Below, one piece after another: positions 7,435-15,588 of a DNA stretch of 25,099 nucleotides; position 1 is the stretch's first letter; each line of letters opens with the position of its first letter. The position numbers were made by a program, and so were the translations under genes. Below the pieces are notes generated by a model. That model was not told the origin of the DNA. It saw only the letters and a program-made list of their open reading frames with translations, and did no database searches. This DNA comes from a virus. The DNA lies in the IMG/VR virus record IMGVR_UViG_3300042307_000612, positions 1 through 25,099 of that record, one strand, 5' to 3'.

Positions 7435-8857
7435 AGTCCAACGATTATTTTTAGAAATGATGTTGGAAGACGCCAGCAGTTATGTGCGTGTTCAGAACAT
7501 TTATAATCCACAGAACTTTGACAAAAGTCTGCGTCCAGCGGCTGAGTTCATTAAAGAGCACACGGACAAGCATAAAACTATGCCGGACAAGATGCAGATT
7601 AGTGCAACTACCGGAATAAAACTACAACCGGTGCCGGACTTAAATGAAGGACACTTTGACTGGTTCATGACTGAGTTTGAGAGTTTTACCAAGCGTCAAG
7701 AACTTGAACGTGCTATTTTAAAGTCAGCAGATCTATTAGAAAAAGGCGAGTTTGAGCCGGTTGAGAAACTGATCAAAGATGCAGTTCAAATTTCTCTTAC
7801 AAAAGACATGGGCACAGATTACTTTGCTGATCCTGCGAGTCGTATTAACCGGTACTTCAACTCAGGCGGCCAAGTGAGCACTGGTTGGCCACAACTAGAC
7901 AAGTTGTTGTATGGTGGATTCAGTCGTGGTGAACTGAACATCTTTGCCGGTGGATCTGGTTCGGGCAAGAGTCTGGTCATGATGAACATTGCGTTGAACT
8001 GGCTACAACAAGGACTTAGTGGTGTGTACGTTACACTAGAACTCAGTGAAGAACTTACTAGTTTGCGTACAGATGCCATGTTGACCAACATGTCAACAAA
8101 GGACATTCGTAAGGATATAGACACAACAGAACTTAAGGTAAAACTTGTGGCCAAAAAGTCTGGGCAGTATCGTGTAAAGGCATTACCAGCACAAAGCAAC
8201 ATTAATGACATCCGCAGTTACATCAAAGAAGTACAGATCCAAACCGGAATTCGTGTGGACTTTATGATGATTGACTACTTGGACTTGCTGATGCCTGTGA
8301 GTGCTAAGGTCAGCCCCAATGACTTGTTTGTCAAAGACAAGTATGTTTCAGAAGAACTACGCAACTTGGCCAAAGAGCTAGGTGTGCTAATGGTCACAGC
8401 TTCGCAGTTGAATCGATCGGCTGTGGAAGAAATTGAATTTGACCACAGTCATATTTCAGGTGGTATCAGTAAAATTAACACAGCAGACAATGTGTTTGGT
8501 ATCTTTACTTCACGTGCTATGAAAGAGCGTGGCAAGTATCAGATCCAGTGTATGAAATCTCGAAGCTCGACCGGCGTTGGTCAAAAAATTGATTTGGAGT
8601 ATAACATTGAAACTATGCGCATTACTGATGAAGGCGGGGACGAAGGAACCGGGTACAACCGACCCCAAAGTTCACTTATGGACTCAATCAAAGCAAAAAG
8701 TCAACTCAAGGCTGCTGACACCGAACCAACGGGCAGTACATCTACAAAGTGGGAAAAACCAACAGGAACTCCGGCGTGGGAACAGCCAGCCAAAGTGACT
8801 GGCGATGTACAAAGTGTCAAACTAAAGCAGTTGCTTGGGCAAATTAAACATTCATGA
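7412..8857 (+). CDS. 41: Replicative DNA helicase (gp41-like, DnaB family)
   Basis: A 481-residue RecA-type hexameric helicase, similar in size to T4 gp41 (475), which unwinds the fork and recruits primase. The N-terminal 140 residues are the helical scaffold domain. The ATPase core has Walker A GGSGSGKS (K186), a TLELSEE segment carrying the catalytic Glu after it, Walker B FMMIDYLDLL (D288) and the DnaB-family VTASQLNR sensor segment. A Pro/Thr-rich linker leads to a final helix, VKLKQLLGQIK, which may bind a partner. It uses TTG as start, with a good ribosome-binding site, and overlaps the primase gene. Its stop overlaps the ATG of the radical SAM gene that follows. Confidence 0.94.
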   Translation: MLKDYGLEVQRLFLEMMLEDASSYVRVQNIYNPQNFDKSLRPAAEFIKEHTDKHKTMPDKMQISATTGIKLQPVPDLNEGHFDWFMTEFESFTKRQELERAILKSADLLEKGEFEPVEKLIKDAVQISLTKDMGTDYFADPASRINRYFNSGGQVSTGWPQLDKLLYGGFSRGELNIFAGGSGSGKSLVMMNIALNWLQQGLSGVYVTLELSEELTSLRTDAMLTNMSTKDIRKDIDTTELKVKLVAKKSGQYRVKALPAQSNINDIRSYIKEVQIQTGIRVDFMMIDYLDLLMPVSAKVSPNDLFVKDKYVSEELRNLAKELGVLMVTASQLNRSAVEEIEFDHSHISGGISKINTADNVFGIFTSRAMKERGKYQIQCMKSRSSTGVGQKIDLEYNIETMRITDEGGDEGTGYNRPQSSLMDSIKAKSQLKAADTEPTGSTSTKWEKPTGTPAWEQPAKVTGDVQSVKLKQLLGQIKHS

Positions 8858-9942
8858 ATAGCTTTTGTAGATATCTGTCCAATGGGTATTCATTTAAATT
8901 AGATAAAAACTCGGGTATCAGTGTAAGACCTTGTTGCTTGTTTGCCACAGCAATACCTTTGAATTCTCAACTGTCACAAAATCGTAAACTTAACTTTGAG
9001 TCAATTGATCACTGGACTAGTAATTGTGCAAAGTGCAAAACACTGGAAGATTTCGGTCAGCAAAGTTTACGACAAACCGGTTCCGACTGGGTGCCAGACG
9101 ACGAAACATCTACAGATCCAGTGGCCGTAGACATTAATTTTGACAATGAATGCAATGCAGCCTGTATAATTTGCAATTCTCATAGTAGCTCTTTATGGGA
9201 AAAAGAACAGGCAAAGTTACGCAACAAAAAAATAACAATCAACAGGGACAATGATTTCATTATCAACTCAATCAATCAACTGGTTGACACTGTGTCTTTA
9301 AAAAAACTAAAATACGTTAAGTTTTTCGGCGGCGAACCACTGTTTACAGATACTCATTTGGCTTTTATAAAACATATTCCTCATCCAGAAAACGTAACAC
9401 TACACTACACCACCAATGGATCTATATATCCTTCAGAGCAAACATTACTGGAATGGAAAAAATTTAAAACAATAATTTTTGCTGCGAGTTTAGATGGAAT
9501 AGAAGAACAATTTGATTATGTTCGATGGCCACTGCCTTGGAGCAAGGTCAGTAAAAATTTGATACGTCTTAAAGAAAATAAAGACATATGGAATTTAATG
9601 TTCAGAGTGGAATTCACAGCCAATGTTCTTAACACCTACTATTATGATCGACTTGAGACTTGGGTAAAAAGCAACTTAAACACCAATGCATTTGGAGACC
9701 CAACAGAAATTAACATTCATCCGTGTTGGGGGCCTTGGGATTTAAACAACATGCCAATGTATATTAGATCAGCAGTGCTGAAAAAATATTCAACCGATCA
9801 TGCAATATATAAACTAGTGGCCAACCTGCCGTTGGCACCAACTCTGTCAGAATCAGAGCCATGGAAAGATTTTATTAATACCTGGGATAGCCGCCGTAAT
9901 AATAGTTGGAAAACAGCATTTCCAGATTTAGAGGTAGAATAA
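8854..9942 (+). CDS. Radical SAM enzyme with N-terminal twitch-like cysteine module
   Basis: A 362-residue radical SAM protein. The [4Fe-4S] cluster motif CxxxCxxC is C100-C104-C107 (CNAACIIC), and the SAM-binding GGEP motif is in FFGGEPLF (about residue 159). Before the barrel lies a second set of cysteines, C5, C27-C28 and C58-x2-C61, with the same layout as the protein at 20180. This is the pattern of proteins named twitch-domain radical SAM enzymes and may hold an auxiliary cluster. Such enzymes often modify peptides or cofactors; no substrate is evident here. The start is ATGA-coupled to the helicase gene and the end TAATG-coupled to the next. Fe-S supply could come from the phage IscU/IscA at 19487-20183. 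Confidence 0.88.
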   Translation: MNSFCRYLSNGYSFKLDKNSGISVRPCCLFATAIPLNSQLSQNRKLNFESIDHWTSNCAKCKTLEDFGQQSLRQTGSDWVPDDETSTDPVAVDINFDNECNAACIICNSHSSSLWEKEQAKLRNKKITINRDNDFIINSINQLVDTVSLKKLKYVKFFGGEPLFTDTHLAFIKHIPHPENVTLHYTTNGSIYPSEQTLLEWKKFKTIIFAASLDGIEEQFDYVRWPLPWSKVSKNLIRLKENKDIWNLMFRVEFTANVLNTYYYDRLETWVKSNLNTNAFGDPTEINIHPCWGPWDLNNMPMYIRSAVLKKYSTDHAIYKLVANLPLAPTLSESEPWKDFINTWDSRRNNSWKTAFPDLEVE

Positions 9943-10694
9943 TGAAATACATTATAACTGCGCCGCCCGGAGCATTGGGACATTTCTTGGCAAGAATACT
10001 GGCCGACGAATATGATTTTTCTGTTCACACCACTGGCAGTTATCATGGATTAACAAAAAATTATTCTTCGCAAACCAACAACATAGATCTGTATACCGGA
10101 GCCGACGATACTGACAGTCCAGTAATATGCTTACATAATTTTGATAACCGGGATTTAACAAAAAAATTTCAAGATCGCCTGGTTGTAAATATCTTAGTTA
10201 ATGGGCATTGGGAAATTTATCTAAACAATTTTTATCGCAAGGCCATACAGTCCGATAAAACTACAGAACAAAAATTTATTACTAGTGCAAAGGAAAAATT
10301 TCCCACAAGTAATAATAGTCTGCGAGAAGAATTTTTTTATATCTATCAACATGCTATTCTTAGAACTATTGAACATTTGCCATCTGACATGTCGGGATTA
10401 AATGTTAATTTTCCTGATTTTTATCAACTTGATTCTTTTATCAAGTTGATGGCCACCATGCCCGGAATTGATGGTAAAAATTCAGAGTCGATTTGGAAAC
10501 ATTTTATTACCGCACAACGTCCAATAATTGATCGTGTGGCCCAGTATCAAAAAATATGCGACGCTGTGGTAAACAAAACAACCACAACTATACCAGAATA
10601 TTTTGACAATATAGATTTTGGAATTATGTGTGGAATGATACAACATCAGTATGGTATAGACCTGCTGAATCTAGACAATGATCTATGGATATAA
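9942..10694 (+). CDS. Unknown phage protein, paralogue of the protein at the window start
   Basis: A 250-residue protein starting MKYIITAPPGALGHFLARIL. The GxxGH segment after a short strand looks like the start of a Rossmann or P-loop-like fold, as in phage sulfotransferase- or kinase-like proteins, but it is not a true Walker A (no GK[ST]). The C-terminal half resembles the truncated protein at 3-590. The frame is open from 9906, but the ATG at 9942 has a GAGG-containing ribosome-binding site nine bases upstream and makes TAATG coupling with the radical SAM gene, so I use it. It overlaps the SGNH-like gene downstream by 10 bases. Function unknown; it may act with the two flanking genes. Confidence 0.8.
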   Translation: MKYIITAPPGALGHFLARILADEYDFSVHTTGSYHGLTKNYSSQTNNIDLYTGADDTDSPVICLHNFDNRDLTKKFQDRLVVNILVNGHWEIYLNNFYRKAIQSDKTTEQKFITSAKEKFPTSNNSLREEFFYIYQHAILRTIEHLPSDMSGLNVNFPDFYQLDSFIKLMATMPGIDGKNSESIWKHFITAQRPIIDRVAQYQKICDAVVNKTTTTIPEYFDNIDFGIMCGMIQHQYGIDLLNLDNDLWI

Positions 10695-11464
10695 AAAGAA
10701 TTTACACTGCTGGTGATGGATTTGCAGTAGGGCACATATGGCCTGAATGGCCTCAACTGTTACAGGCCATATACCCCGAGGTTGAAGTAGTCAATATCTC
10801 GGGCATTGGTGCCGGCAATGAGTTTTTAGTTAATGCAGTTTTATCTAATGCAACAGTGGACGCAGGCGGAATTTACATTGTTCAGTGGGCACAACCCGCT
10901 CGATACGACAAACTAATTAACACACACAAATGGGACAGTGTTATTAACACAGATCCTGTTTATTCAAAAAATATTGTCAAGGTAGACAACAACAACTGGT
11001 GGTTAAGCAGTGCTAGTCAGCAAGATGAAGTTTTGCGTTATCACAATTTTTATATAGAAAATAGTCAAGCTAATCTAAGAACTTATAATTACATGCTGTT
11101 ATTAAAAAATTACTTTACAAATAATAAAATTCAGTACCATTACATGTCCACATACGCCGTTAACTATTTGACAGAGTCACAAAAAAATTCGCTATTGAGT
11201 GCAAACTGGAGCTGGCACAATACTTGGCAAGGAATGAACGAATATAGTTTCCAATCAAAATATAAAAACATCCGGCAAAATGAAGTGCAACCTTCGCCTA
11301 ATGTTCAACTCGATTGGATAATTGAATGTCTATTACATAAATTACCACTTACCTGGGACGCTCAACGAGTATCTAAATTAAAAAAATTAATATCTGATAC
11401 CGAGTGGACTCCTTTTTATTGGGATCGTGATGCACTCTGGGAATCTTTGTTATCTACATTGTAA
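10685..11464 (+). CDS. SGNH-like protein lacking the nucleophile serine
   Basis: A 259-residue protein resembling the SGNH-like protein at 2016. Its block I reads YTAGDGFAVG, with Gly in place of the nucleophilic Ser of GDS. Block II is ISGIGAGNEFL and block III is YIVQWAQPARYD, parallel to the GFTGPGR segment of the other copy. No C-terminal DxxH pair is clear. By family knowledge such a protein should not be an active SGNH esterase, so I infer a binding or structural role, or chemistry using other residues. It is the last gene of the radical SAM cassette, ending just before a late promoter. Confidence 0.65.
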   Translation: MDIKRIYTAGDGFAVGHIWPEWPQLLQAIYPEVEVVNISGIGAGNEFLVNAVLSNATVDAGGIYIVQWAQPARYDKLINTHKWDSVINTDPVYSKNIVKVDNNNWWLSSASQQDEVLRYHNFYIENSQANLRTYNYMLLLKNYFTNNKIQYHYMSTYAVNYLTESQKNSLLSANWSWHNTWQGMNEYSFQSKYKNIRQNEVQPSPNVQLDWIIECLLHKLPLTWDAQRVSKLKKLISDTEWTPFYWDRDALWESLLSTL

Positions 11465-11473
11465 CTAAAAAAC

Positions 11474-11481
11474 AATAAATA
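11474..11481 (+). promoter_or_regulatory. Late promoter AATAAATA
   Basis: AATAAATA matches the late octamer at seven of eight positions and lies in the 39-base gap before the ATG at 11504. It ends 22 bases before that ATG, leaving a short leader with AAAGGG as a possible ribosome-binding site. Confidence 0.65.
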
Positions 11482-11503
11482 ACACAAAGGGTTTGGGACC
11501 AAA

Positions 11504-11752
11504 ATGCAGAAGAAAACTCGTAGTTTATTAGAAGAATTAGACAGCATGTATGTGGAGCGTGACTCCCGCTATGTTATCGAAAATCGTGCTGGTAACATCA
11601 TTGCCAGTGCTATACGCCTACTAGAGCAGATTGACTCCAGTTATGAGCCCGAGGCAGCTAAAAATTTGCAACGCAAGTTGATCAATGCCATCAACCTGCG
11701 CGACCCCGGCAAATTTACAAGAACCGTGAGAAAAACTGATGCAAATTCATGA
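11504..11752 (+). CDS. Small unknown protein, late
   Basis: An 82-residue, charged, probably all-helical protein (LLEELDSMYVERDSRYVIE, then an Arg/Asn-rich helix and a basic end). There is no cysteine, membrane segment or known motif. It opens the late block driven by the AATAAATA promoter, and its last 14 bases contain the start of the next gene, so the two are co-translated. I see no basis for a function beyond late, probably virion-related, expression. Confidence 0.65.
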   Translation: MQKKTRSLLEELDSMYVERDSRYVIENRAGNIIASAIRLLEQIDSSYEPEAAKNLQRKLINAINLRDPGKFTRTVRKTDANS

Positions 11753-13187
11753 GTTAAATCGTTCACGTCGCACTGACGAAGGCATTATGGACGTGGTAAA
11801 AGGCGTTGGTAATGTGGCTAAAGGTGCTTACGACGCAACCAAAACTGCGGTTGCACAATCTGTATCTCCTGGGACAGGAACAACACAAAACTTCAGGGCA
11901 TCAAGTTCAGGTATCCTTGATCCTGTAAAAAAATTAGCCGCTGTGAAGGCAAATTCACAAATGGTCAAACTGGCAACAACGTATGCTGATGAATGGGTAA
12001 AAAAACAAGCACAACCAGTTCCAGAAGACACAGCGGTATCTACGCAACAGGAATTAGAAAAACAAACCGGTCGGCCTAATCCGTACATGTCACTGGCCGC
12101 ACAACAGCCCAAAGCGCCTGCAACTGTTAACGCACAAAGATTTAATTACAACAACGTGGCAAAAATGCCCGGTGTGGCCAATACCACTGCGGCCGCACAA
12201 ACGCCTCCTGTCACAGGCAGTCAGGTAAACAAGGCCGACCCTAACAATCCCAACATCAAAGATCAAACCCGGTACGTTCAAGGTCGTGCAGGCAGTGGCA
12301 CAGGCGGTGATGCAACCAAGTTTGCAAAATATGATCCAGCAACATCTGCTGTGGCCAATGCTGGGCAAGGTATAAACGACATGGTAAGAGGTGGCGTGGC
12401 TGCACAACAGCCGGCAGCACCTGCAAAATCAACAGGCACAGCAATGCCAACTGCGCCGTACCAGGTACCTGGAGCAGGAACCAATCCTAACCCAGCCGTA
12501 ACAAAACCCGGTCAAACTGCAACAACTACAACGGCACCTGCAAAATCAACAGGCACAGCAATGCCATTGAAACCATTCCAGGTACCTGGAGCAGGAACCA
12601 ACCCAACTCCAACAAATCCTATAGGGTATAAAGCAGCGGCAGCGCCCTCATCTGCGTATGCCACAGACTTTTTAAAGTGGGCAAATGAAAAAATTGCCAT
12701 GCGCGATTCGGCCACATACAAAATGCTGGGATTAACAGCCGCCGAAAACTCTGATTTAAAGGCAGAGTTGGACGCAGCCAAACAAGAAGTTATCGGTGCC
12801 CAGGGCGATCCTGCAAAAACTAAAGAAGCAGTTAAAAGTTATATTTTAACTGCCATGGCCGCACTGCAACTGGTGGCATCACAAAATACTGTGAAAGCCG
12901 CATCACCGGAAGCGCCTGCATATGGACAGCAACCAGCACCGGCCGGACAAACTGGAAAAACAGGGCAACCTGGAGCCGCTGGCACCGCCGCTGGTACTGC
13001 ACCGGCCACGGGTCAATTGATGGGATCCAATGCAGTGGCATTGCTAAACAAGTCCGGGCTAACTGCCCAGGTATTGGGTAGTGCAGGACAAGCAATTCAG
13101 ACTGCAACTGGCAACAAACAACTATCTACCACAGGTGATTCAGTAATTGACACCATGCTAGAAGGTATGGGGTACACAATACCATGA
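11739..13187 (+). CDS. Large low-complexity Ala/Pro/Thr/Gln-rich late protein
   Basis: A 482-residue protein beginning MQIHELNRSRR. A short amphipathic N-terminal region (VVKGVGNVAKGAYDATKT) leads into about 250 residues of disordered Ala/Pro/Thr/Gln sequence. This includes a 39-residue-period tandem repeat with two near-identical copies (KSTGTAMP, then QVPGAGTNP). A helical domain (about 305-390; FLKWANEKIAMRDSATYKM, then a long Lys/Ala/Glu helix) follows, then another disordered stretch and a short C-terminal helix. The composition suits a scaffold, linker or internal virion protein, but no homologue is recognised. The start overlaps the previous gene, and the stop is ATGA-coupled to the next, much larger gene. 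The large minus-strand open frames here are shadows of this biased composition. Confidence 0.7.
   Translation: MQIHELNRSRRTDEGIMDVVKGVGNVAKGAYDATKTAVAQSVSPGTGTTQNFRASSSGILDPVKKLAAVKANSQMVKLATTYADEWVKKQAQPVPEDTAVSTQQELEKQTGRPNPYMSLAAQQPKAPATVNAQRFNYNNVAKMPGVANTTAAAQTPPVTGSQVNKADPNNPNIKDQTRYVQGRAGSGTGGDATKFAKYDPATSAVANAGQGINDMVRGGVAAQQPAAPAKSTGTAMPTAPYQVPGAGTNPNPAVTKPGQTATTTTAPAKSTGTAMPLKPFQVPGAGTNPTPTNPIGYKAAAAPSSAYATDFLKWANEKIAMRDSATYKMLGLTAAENSDLKAELDAAKQEVIGAQGDPAKTKEAVKSYILTAMAALQLVASQNTVKAASPEAPAYGQQPAPAGQTGKTGQPGAAGTAAGTAPATGQLMGSNAVALLNKSGLTAQVLGSAGQAIQTATGNKQLSTTGDSVIDTMLEGMGYTIP
12417..12602 (+). repeat. In-frame 117-base tandem repeat, two copies
   Basis: A segment starting GCACCTGCAAAATCAACAGG at 12417 recurs at 12534, a period of 117 bases or 39 codons. 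Within each unit two blocks are almost base-identical, the second being CCAGGTACCTGGAGCAGGA. High DNA identity suggests recent duplication inside the disordered part of the protein. Confidence 0.85.
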
Positions 13188-15052
13188 TATTAAAAGAAGG
13201 CGGCAATGTTTTTAAAGACGCAAGTGGCCGCATACTAACACAGCGCATTAACCAAGCAGACGTTGCTCCCACCTTGGCCTGGCTTGATCTAATGTTACCG
13301 GGACTGGATTTGCAAAACAACACACTGGGCTCCACAGGTAGAAAACCCACGTCAGGCGATTTGGATCTGGCAGTGGATGCCAATCAAGTCAGCAAAGAAC
13401 AATTGGTTGCACGACTAACACAATGGTGTCAAAGCCATGGTTTCAAACCGGAAGACTACATCAAAAAGTCTGGCATCAGTGTACACTTTAAAACACCTAT
13501 CAAAGGCAATCCCAATTCAGGTTATGTGCAGTCTGACTTTATGTTCTTGACCAATGTGCCATTTTCAAAGTTTGTGCTAAGTGCGGCACCTGACAGCAAC
13601 TACAGTGGATCGGCACGTAACGTGCTGATGAACAGCATTGCCAAGAGCATGGGTTACAAGTTGAATCAAAATGCAGGCATTGCTGACCGCGCTACCAACA
13701 AGGTTATCACGGATGATCCAGATAAAATTGCCCGACTGTTGTTGAATAAACAAGCAACCAGCAAAGATCTACACAGTGTAGAAACCATTGTGGCCGCACT
13801 GGAAGGTGATCCCAAGCGTGATGCCAAGCTGGCAGATGCACGTGAACACTTTGCCAAAATTGGTGTACCATTTATGGAAAGCGAAGAGCCCGTATACAAA
13901 GAATACAACGAAGTAAACTTCTTGGGCAGACTGCGTGATCGCATTGTGAATCAAGGTATGGCAGTGATTGTGGAAGGTGCTAAGGATGCACGTATCGAAC
14001 ACCTAGAAGATCTAGTGTTTGAAAAAGGCACACGTGGCATTCGCGATGCAGTTGAAATCATGCGCCACGCCGCAGAAGACACACGTGGCACAACCACAGT
14101 CAAATGGGATGGCAAGCCTGCTATCATATTTGGCCGCAAGCCAGATGGCACGTTTGTGCTCACAGACAAAAGCGGATTTGGTGCCAAAGGCTATGACGGC
14201 TTGGCAACATCGCCGGAGCATATTGCTAGAATGATGGCCATGCGTTCTGGAGATCGTACAGAGTTGATTGGGCTTTATCAAAAGTTGTTTCCCTTGCTAC
14301 GTGCTGCCGTGCCTGACAGCATGCGTGGATTTGTACAGGGCGATTTACTGTATACCAACACACCTCCTGAACAGGCCGGCGCTTATGTGTTCCGTCCAAA
14401 CTTTGTTGAATACAAGATTCCAGCCAGCAGTAAGCTAGGACAGCGCATTGGCAACAGCGAAGTAGGTGTTGCTGTACACACACGTTATCGTGATGTTGAT
14501 GCCGCTCCTGAAGCAATCAAGCAGGTCACACTGAATGAAGTTCCTGGACTGTTGCTGATTGAGCCCAGTGTCAAAGACATTCGCAACGTTGAGTTAAACA
14601 GTGGCCTAGTTAAACAGTTGAGTCAGATTGTGTCTACACAAGGTGCTGCCATTGACAGTTTGTTTAATCCTGCTGATCTACGTGCTGCCGGCATTACTGA
14701 TTTGCCACAGTTGTGCAAACGCTACATCAATTCTAGAATCACCAGCAACTACGACAACTTGTTGCACGGATTTGGAGACTGGCTAAAAACCAATGTAACA
14801 CCACGCAAGTTCAATAACATTGTGGAATACCTGCAAAGCCCACGCACAAACATGGCAGGTATCACTGCGGCATTCACTGCATTCTTGTTGTTGCATGATA
14901 TCAAAACAGACATGTTGGCACAGCTAGATCGTCAACAGCCCGGACAAGAAGGCTGGGTGTTGGCCACCCCTGCAGGCCGTGCTAAACTGGTAAATCGATT
15001 CGGGTTTAGTGCCGGAAATCGTGCTCTAAACAACCCAGATCAAACAGCCTAA
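13184..15052 (+). CDS. Putative fusion of a Pol beta-type nucleotidyltransferase and a ligase-type nucleotidyltransferase
   Basis: A 622-residue protein with two recognisable parts. Near the N-terminus, G49-S50-x8-D59-L-D61 is the GS-DxD signature of Pol beta-superfamily nucleotidyltransferases, with a likely third Asp in YVQSDFMFL (about residue 118). The second half has VKWDGKPAIIFGR, where K307-x-D309-G310 matches motif I of covalent nucleotidyltransferases (DNA/RNA ligases, capping enzymes). A DGTFVLTDKSG segment like motif Ia and GFVQGDLL (F383-D387) like motif III follow. A VEYKIP segment could be motif V; motif IV is unclear. If real, K307 would carry AMP or GMP. It sits in a late, structural-looking block, ATGA-coupled to the gene before. 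I know of no T4 counterpart; the target could be RNA, DNA ends or a protein. Confidence 0.7.
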   Translation: MILKEGGNVFKDASGRILTQRINQADVAPTLAWLDLMLPGLDLQNNTLGSTGRKPTSGDLDLAVDANQVSKEQLVARLTQWCQSHGFKPEDYIKKSGISVHFKTPIKGNPNSGYVQSDFMFLTNVPFSKFVLSAAPDSNYSGSARNVLMNSIAKSMGYKLNQNAGIADRATNKVITDDPDKIARLLLNKQATSKDLHSVETIVAALEGDPKRDAKLADAREHFAKIGVPFMESEEPVYKEYNEVNFLGRLRDRIVNQGMAVIVEGAKDARIEHLEDLVFEKGTRGIRDAVEIMRHAAEDTRGTTTVKWDGKPAIIFGRKPDGTFVLTDKSGFGAKGYDGLATSPEHIARMMAMRSGDRTELIGLYQKLFPLLRAAVPDSMRGFVQGDLLYTNTPPEQAGAYVFRPNFVEYKIPASSKLGQRIGNSEVGVAVHTRYRDVDAAPEAIKQVTLNEVPGLLLIEPSVKDIRNVELNSGLVKQLSQIVSTQGAAIDSLFNPADLRAAGITDLPQLCKRYINSRITSNYDNLLHGFGDWLKTNVTPRKFNNIVEYLQSPRTNMAGITAAFTAFLLLHDIKTDMLAQLDRQQPGQEGWVLATPAGRAKLVNRFGFSAGNRALNNPDQTA

Positions 15053-15073
15053 CCGGAGTTTTTTTCCTTACGG

Positions 15074-15081
15074 CATAAATA
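15074..15081 (+). promoter_or_regulatory. Late promoter CATAAATA
   Basis: The TAAATA core (15076-15081) precedes the small beta-rich late gene. Here there is a leader of about 34 bases carrying a strong ribosome-binding site, unlike the leaderless promoters elsewhere in the window. Confidence 0.7.
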
Positions 15082-15107
15082 AATGCAGGTCCAAAGCGAC
15101 CATACAC

Positions 15108-15114
15108 TAAGGAG
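15108..15114 (+). promoter_or_regulatory. Strong Shine-Dalgarno sequence TAAGGAG
   Basis: A near-perfect match to the anti-Shine-Dalgarno sequence, seven bases before the ATG at 15122. It is the strongest ribosome-binding site seen in the window and implies high protein output. Confidence 0.85.
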
Positions 15115-15121
15115 ATTTTAA

Positions 15122-15532
15122 ATGGCTTATATTACACAAGTAAACGGCAACTTTGAACCAGTTGTCAACATGGATGCTGGTACAGTTCCTTCGTCACCTG
15201 GCGCAGGCTGGAACAGTGGTGCTAACACAGTAACCAGTGGCGCAACAGTTAACGTTGCAGGTCCTAAGTTAGACTTCGGTACAGTTACTTTCACTGGTAA
15301 CGCTACTGTAAGTGCTACTTCATTGGGCATTGCATTCTTGACTATTCAAACTAAATGCACAATCGCTATGTATGAATTCACCACAGTGGGTTCTAACCAA
15401 GCTACATTGGCCTTGGCCACATACCCAACTGGTGCATGGAACTATGCCAACGGTGAAGATCTAGATGTGGCATTGACTGCTTCACTAGGCTACGCTGTTA
15501 CCACAGCCGCTACAGCAACATTCACAAACTAA
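15122..15532 (+). CDS. Small beta-rich, probably abundant virion protein
   Basis: A 136-residue protein dominated by Thr, Ala, Gly, Val and Asn in alternating strands, with almost no Lys, Arg or Glu and one Cys. The composition resembles capsid decoration, head-fibre or tail-surface proteins. It stands as a single-gene unit with its own late promoter, the best Shine-Dalgarno sequence in the window and a clear terminator right after, the arrangement expected for a highly made structural protein. No family is recognised and no signal peptide is seen. Its exact place in the particle cannot be inferred. Confidence 0.75.
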   Translation: MAYITQVNGNFEPVVNMDAGTVPSSPGAGWNSGANTVTSGATVNVAGPKLDFGTVTFTGNATVSATSLGIAFLTIQTKCTIAMYEFTTVGSNQATLALATYPTGAWNYANGEDLDVALTASLGYAVTTAATATFTN

Positions 15533-15551
15533 TCTAAATAGTTTTTGACGC

Positions 15552-15585
15552 AAAAACCCTGGAATAAAACCCAGGGTTTTCTTTT
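15552..15585 (+). terminator. Rho-independent terminator
   Basis: A perfect 10-base-pair stem, AAAACCCTGG (15553-15562) with CCAGGGTTTT (15571-15580), an 8-base loop, then CTTTT. It separates the abundant late gene from the next unit. The flanking A and T tracts could let it work from the other strand too, although no minus-strand gene approaches it. Confidence 0.9.
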
Positions 15586-15588
15586 GAC

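Noticed and set aside
7167-7511. Minus-strand frame across the primase-helicase junction
   Set aside because: Shadow of two well-supported genes, without control signals.
9942-10694. True P-loop ATPase or sulfotransferase
   Set aside because: The N-terminal PPGALGHF lacks the Lys and Ser/Thr of Walker A, and no PAPS-binding motif is visible, so the protein is left as unknown.
12090-12781. Several overlapping minus-strand open frames rich in Cys, Ala and Val
   Set aside because: They lie opposite the low-complexity late protein, whose Ala/Pro/Thr codons remove stops on the other strand; no promoter or ribosome-binding site supports them.
15053-15075. T-rich stretch after the nucleotidyltransferase fusion gene as a terminator
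   Set aside because: The run of T follows only a 4-base CCGG palindrome, too short for a convincing stem.
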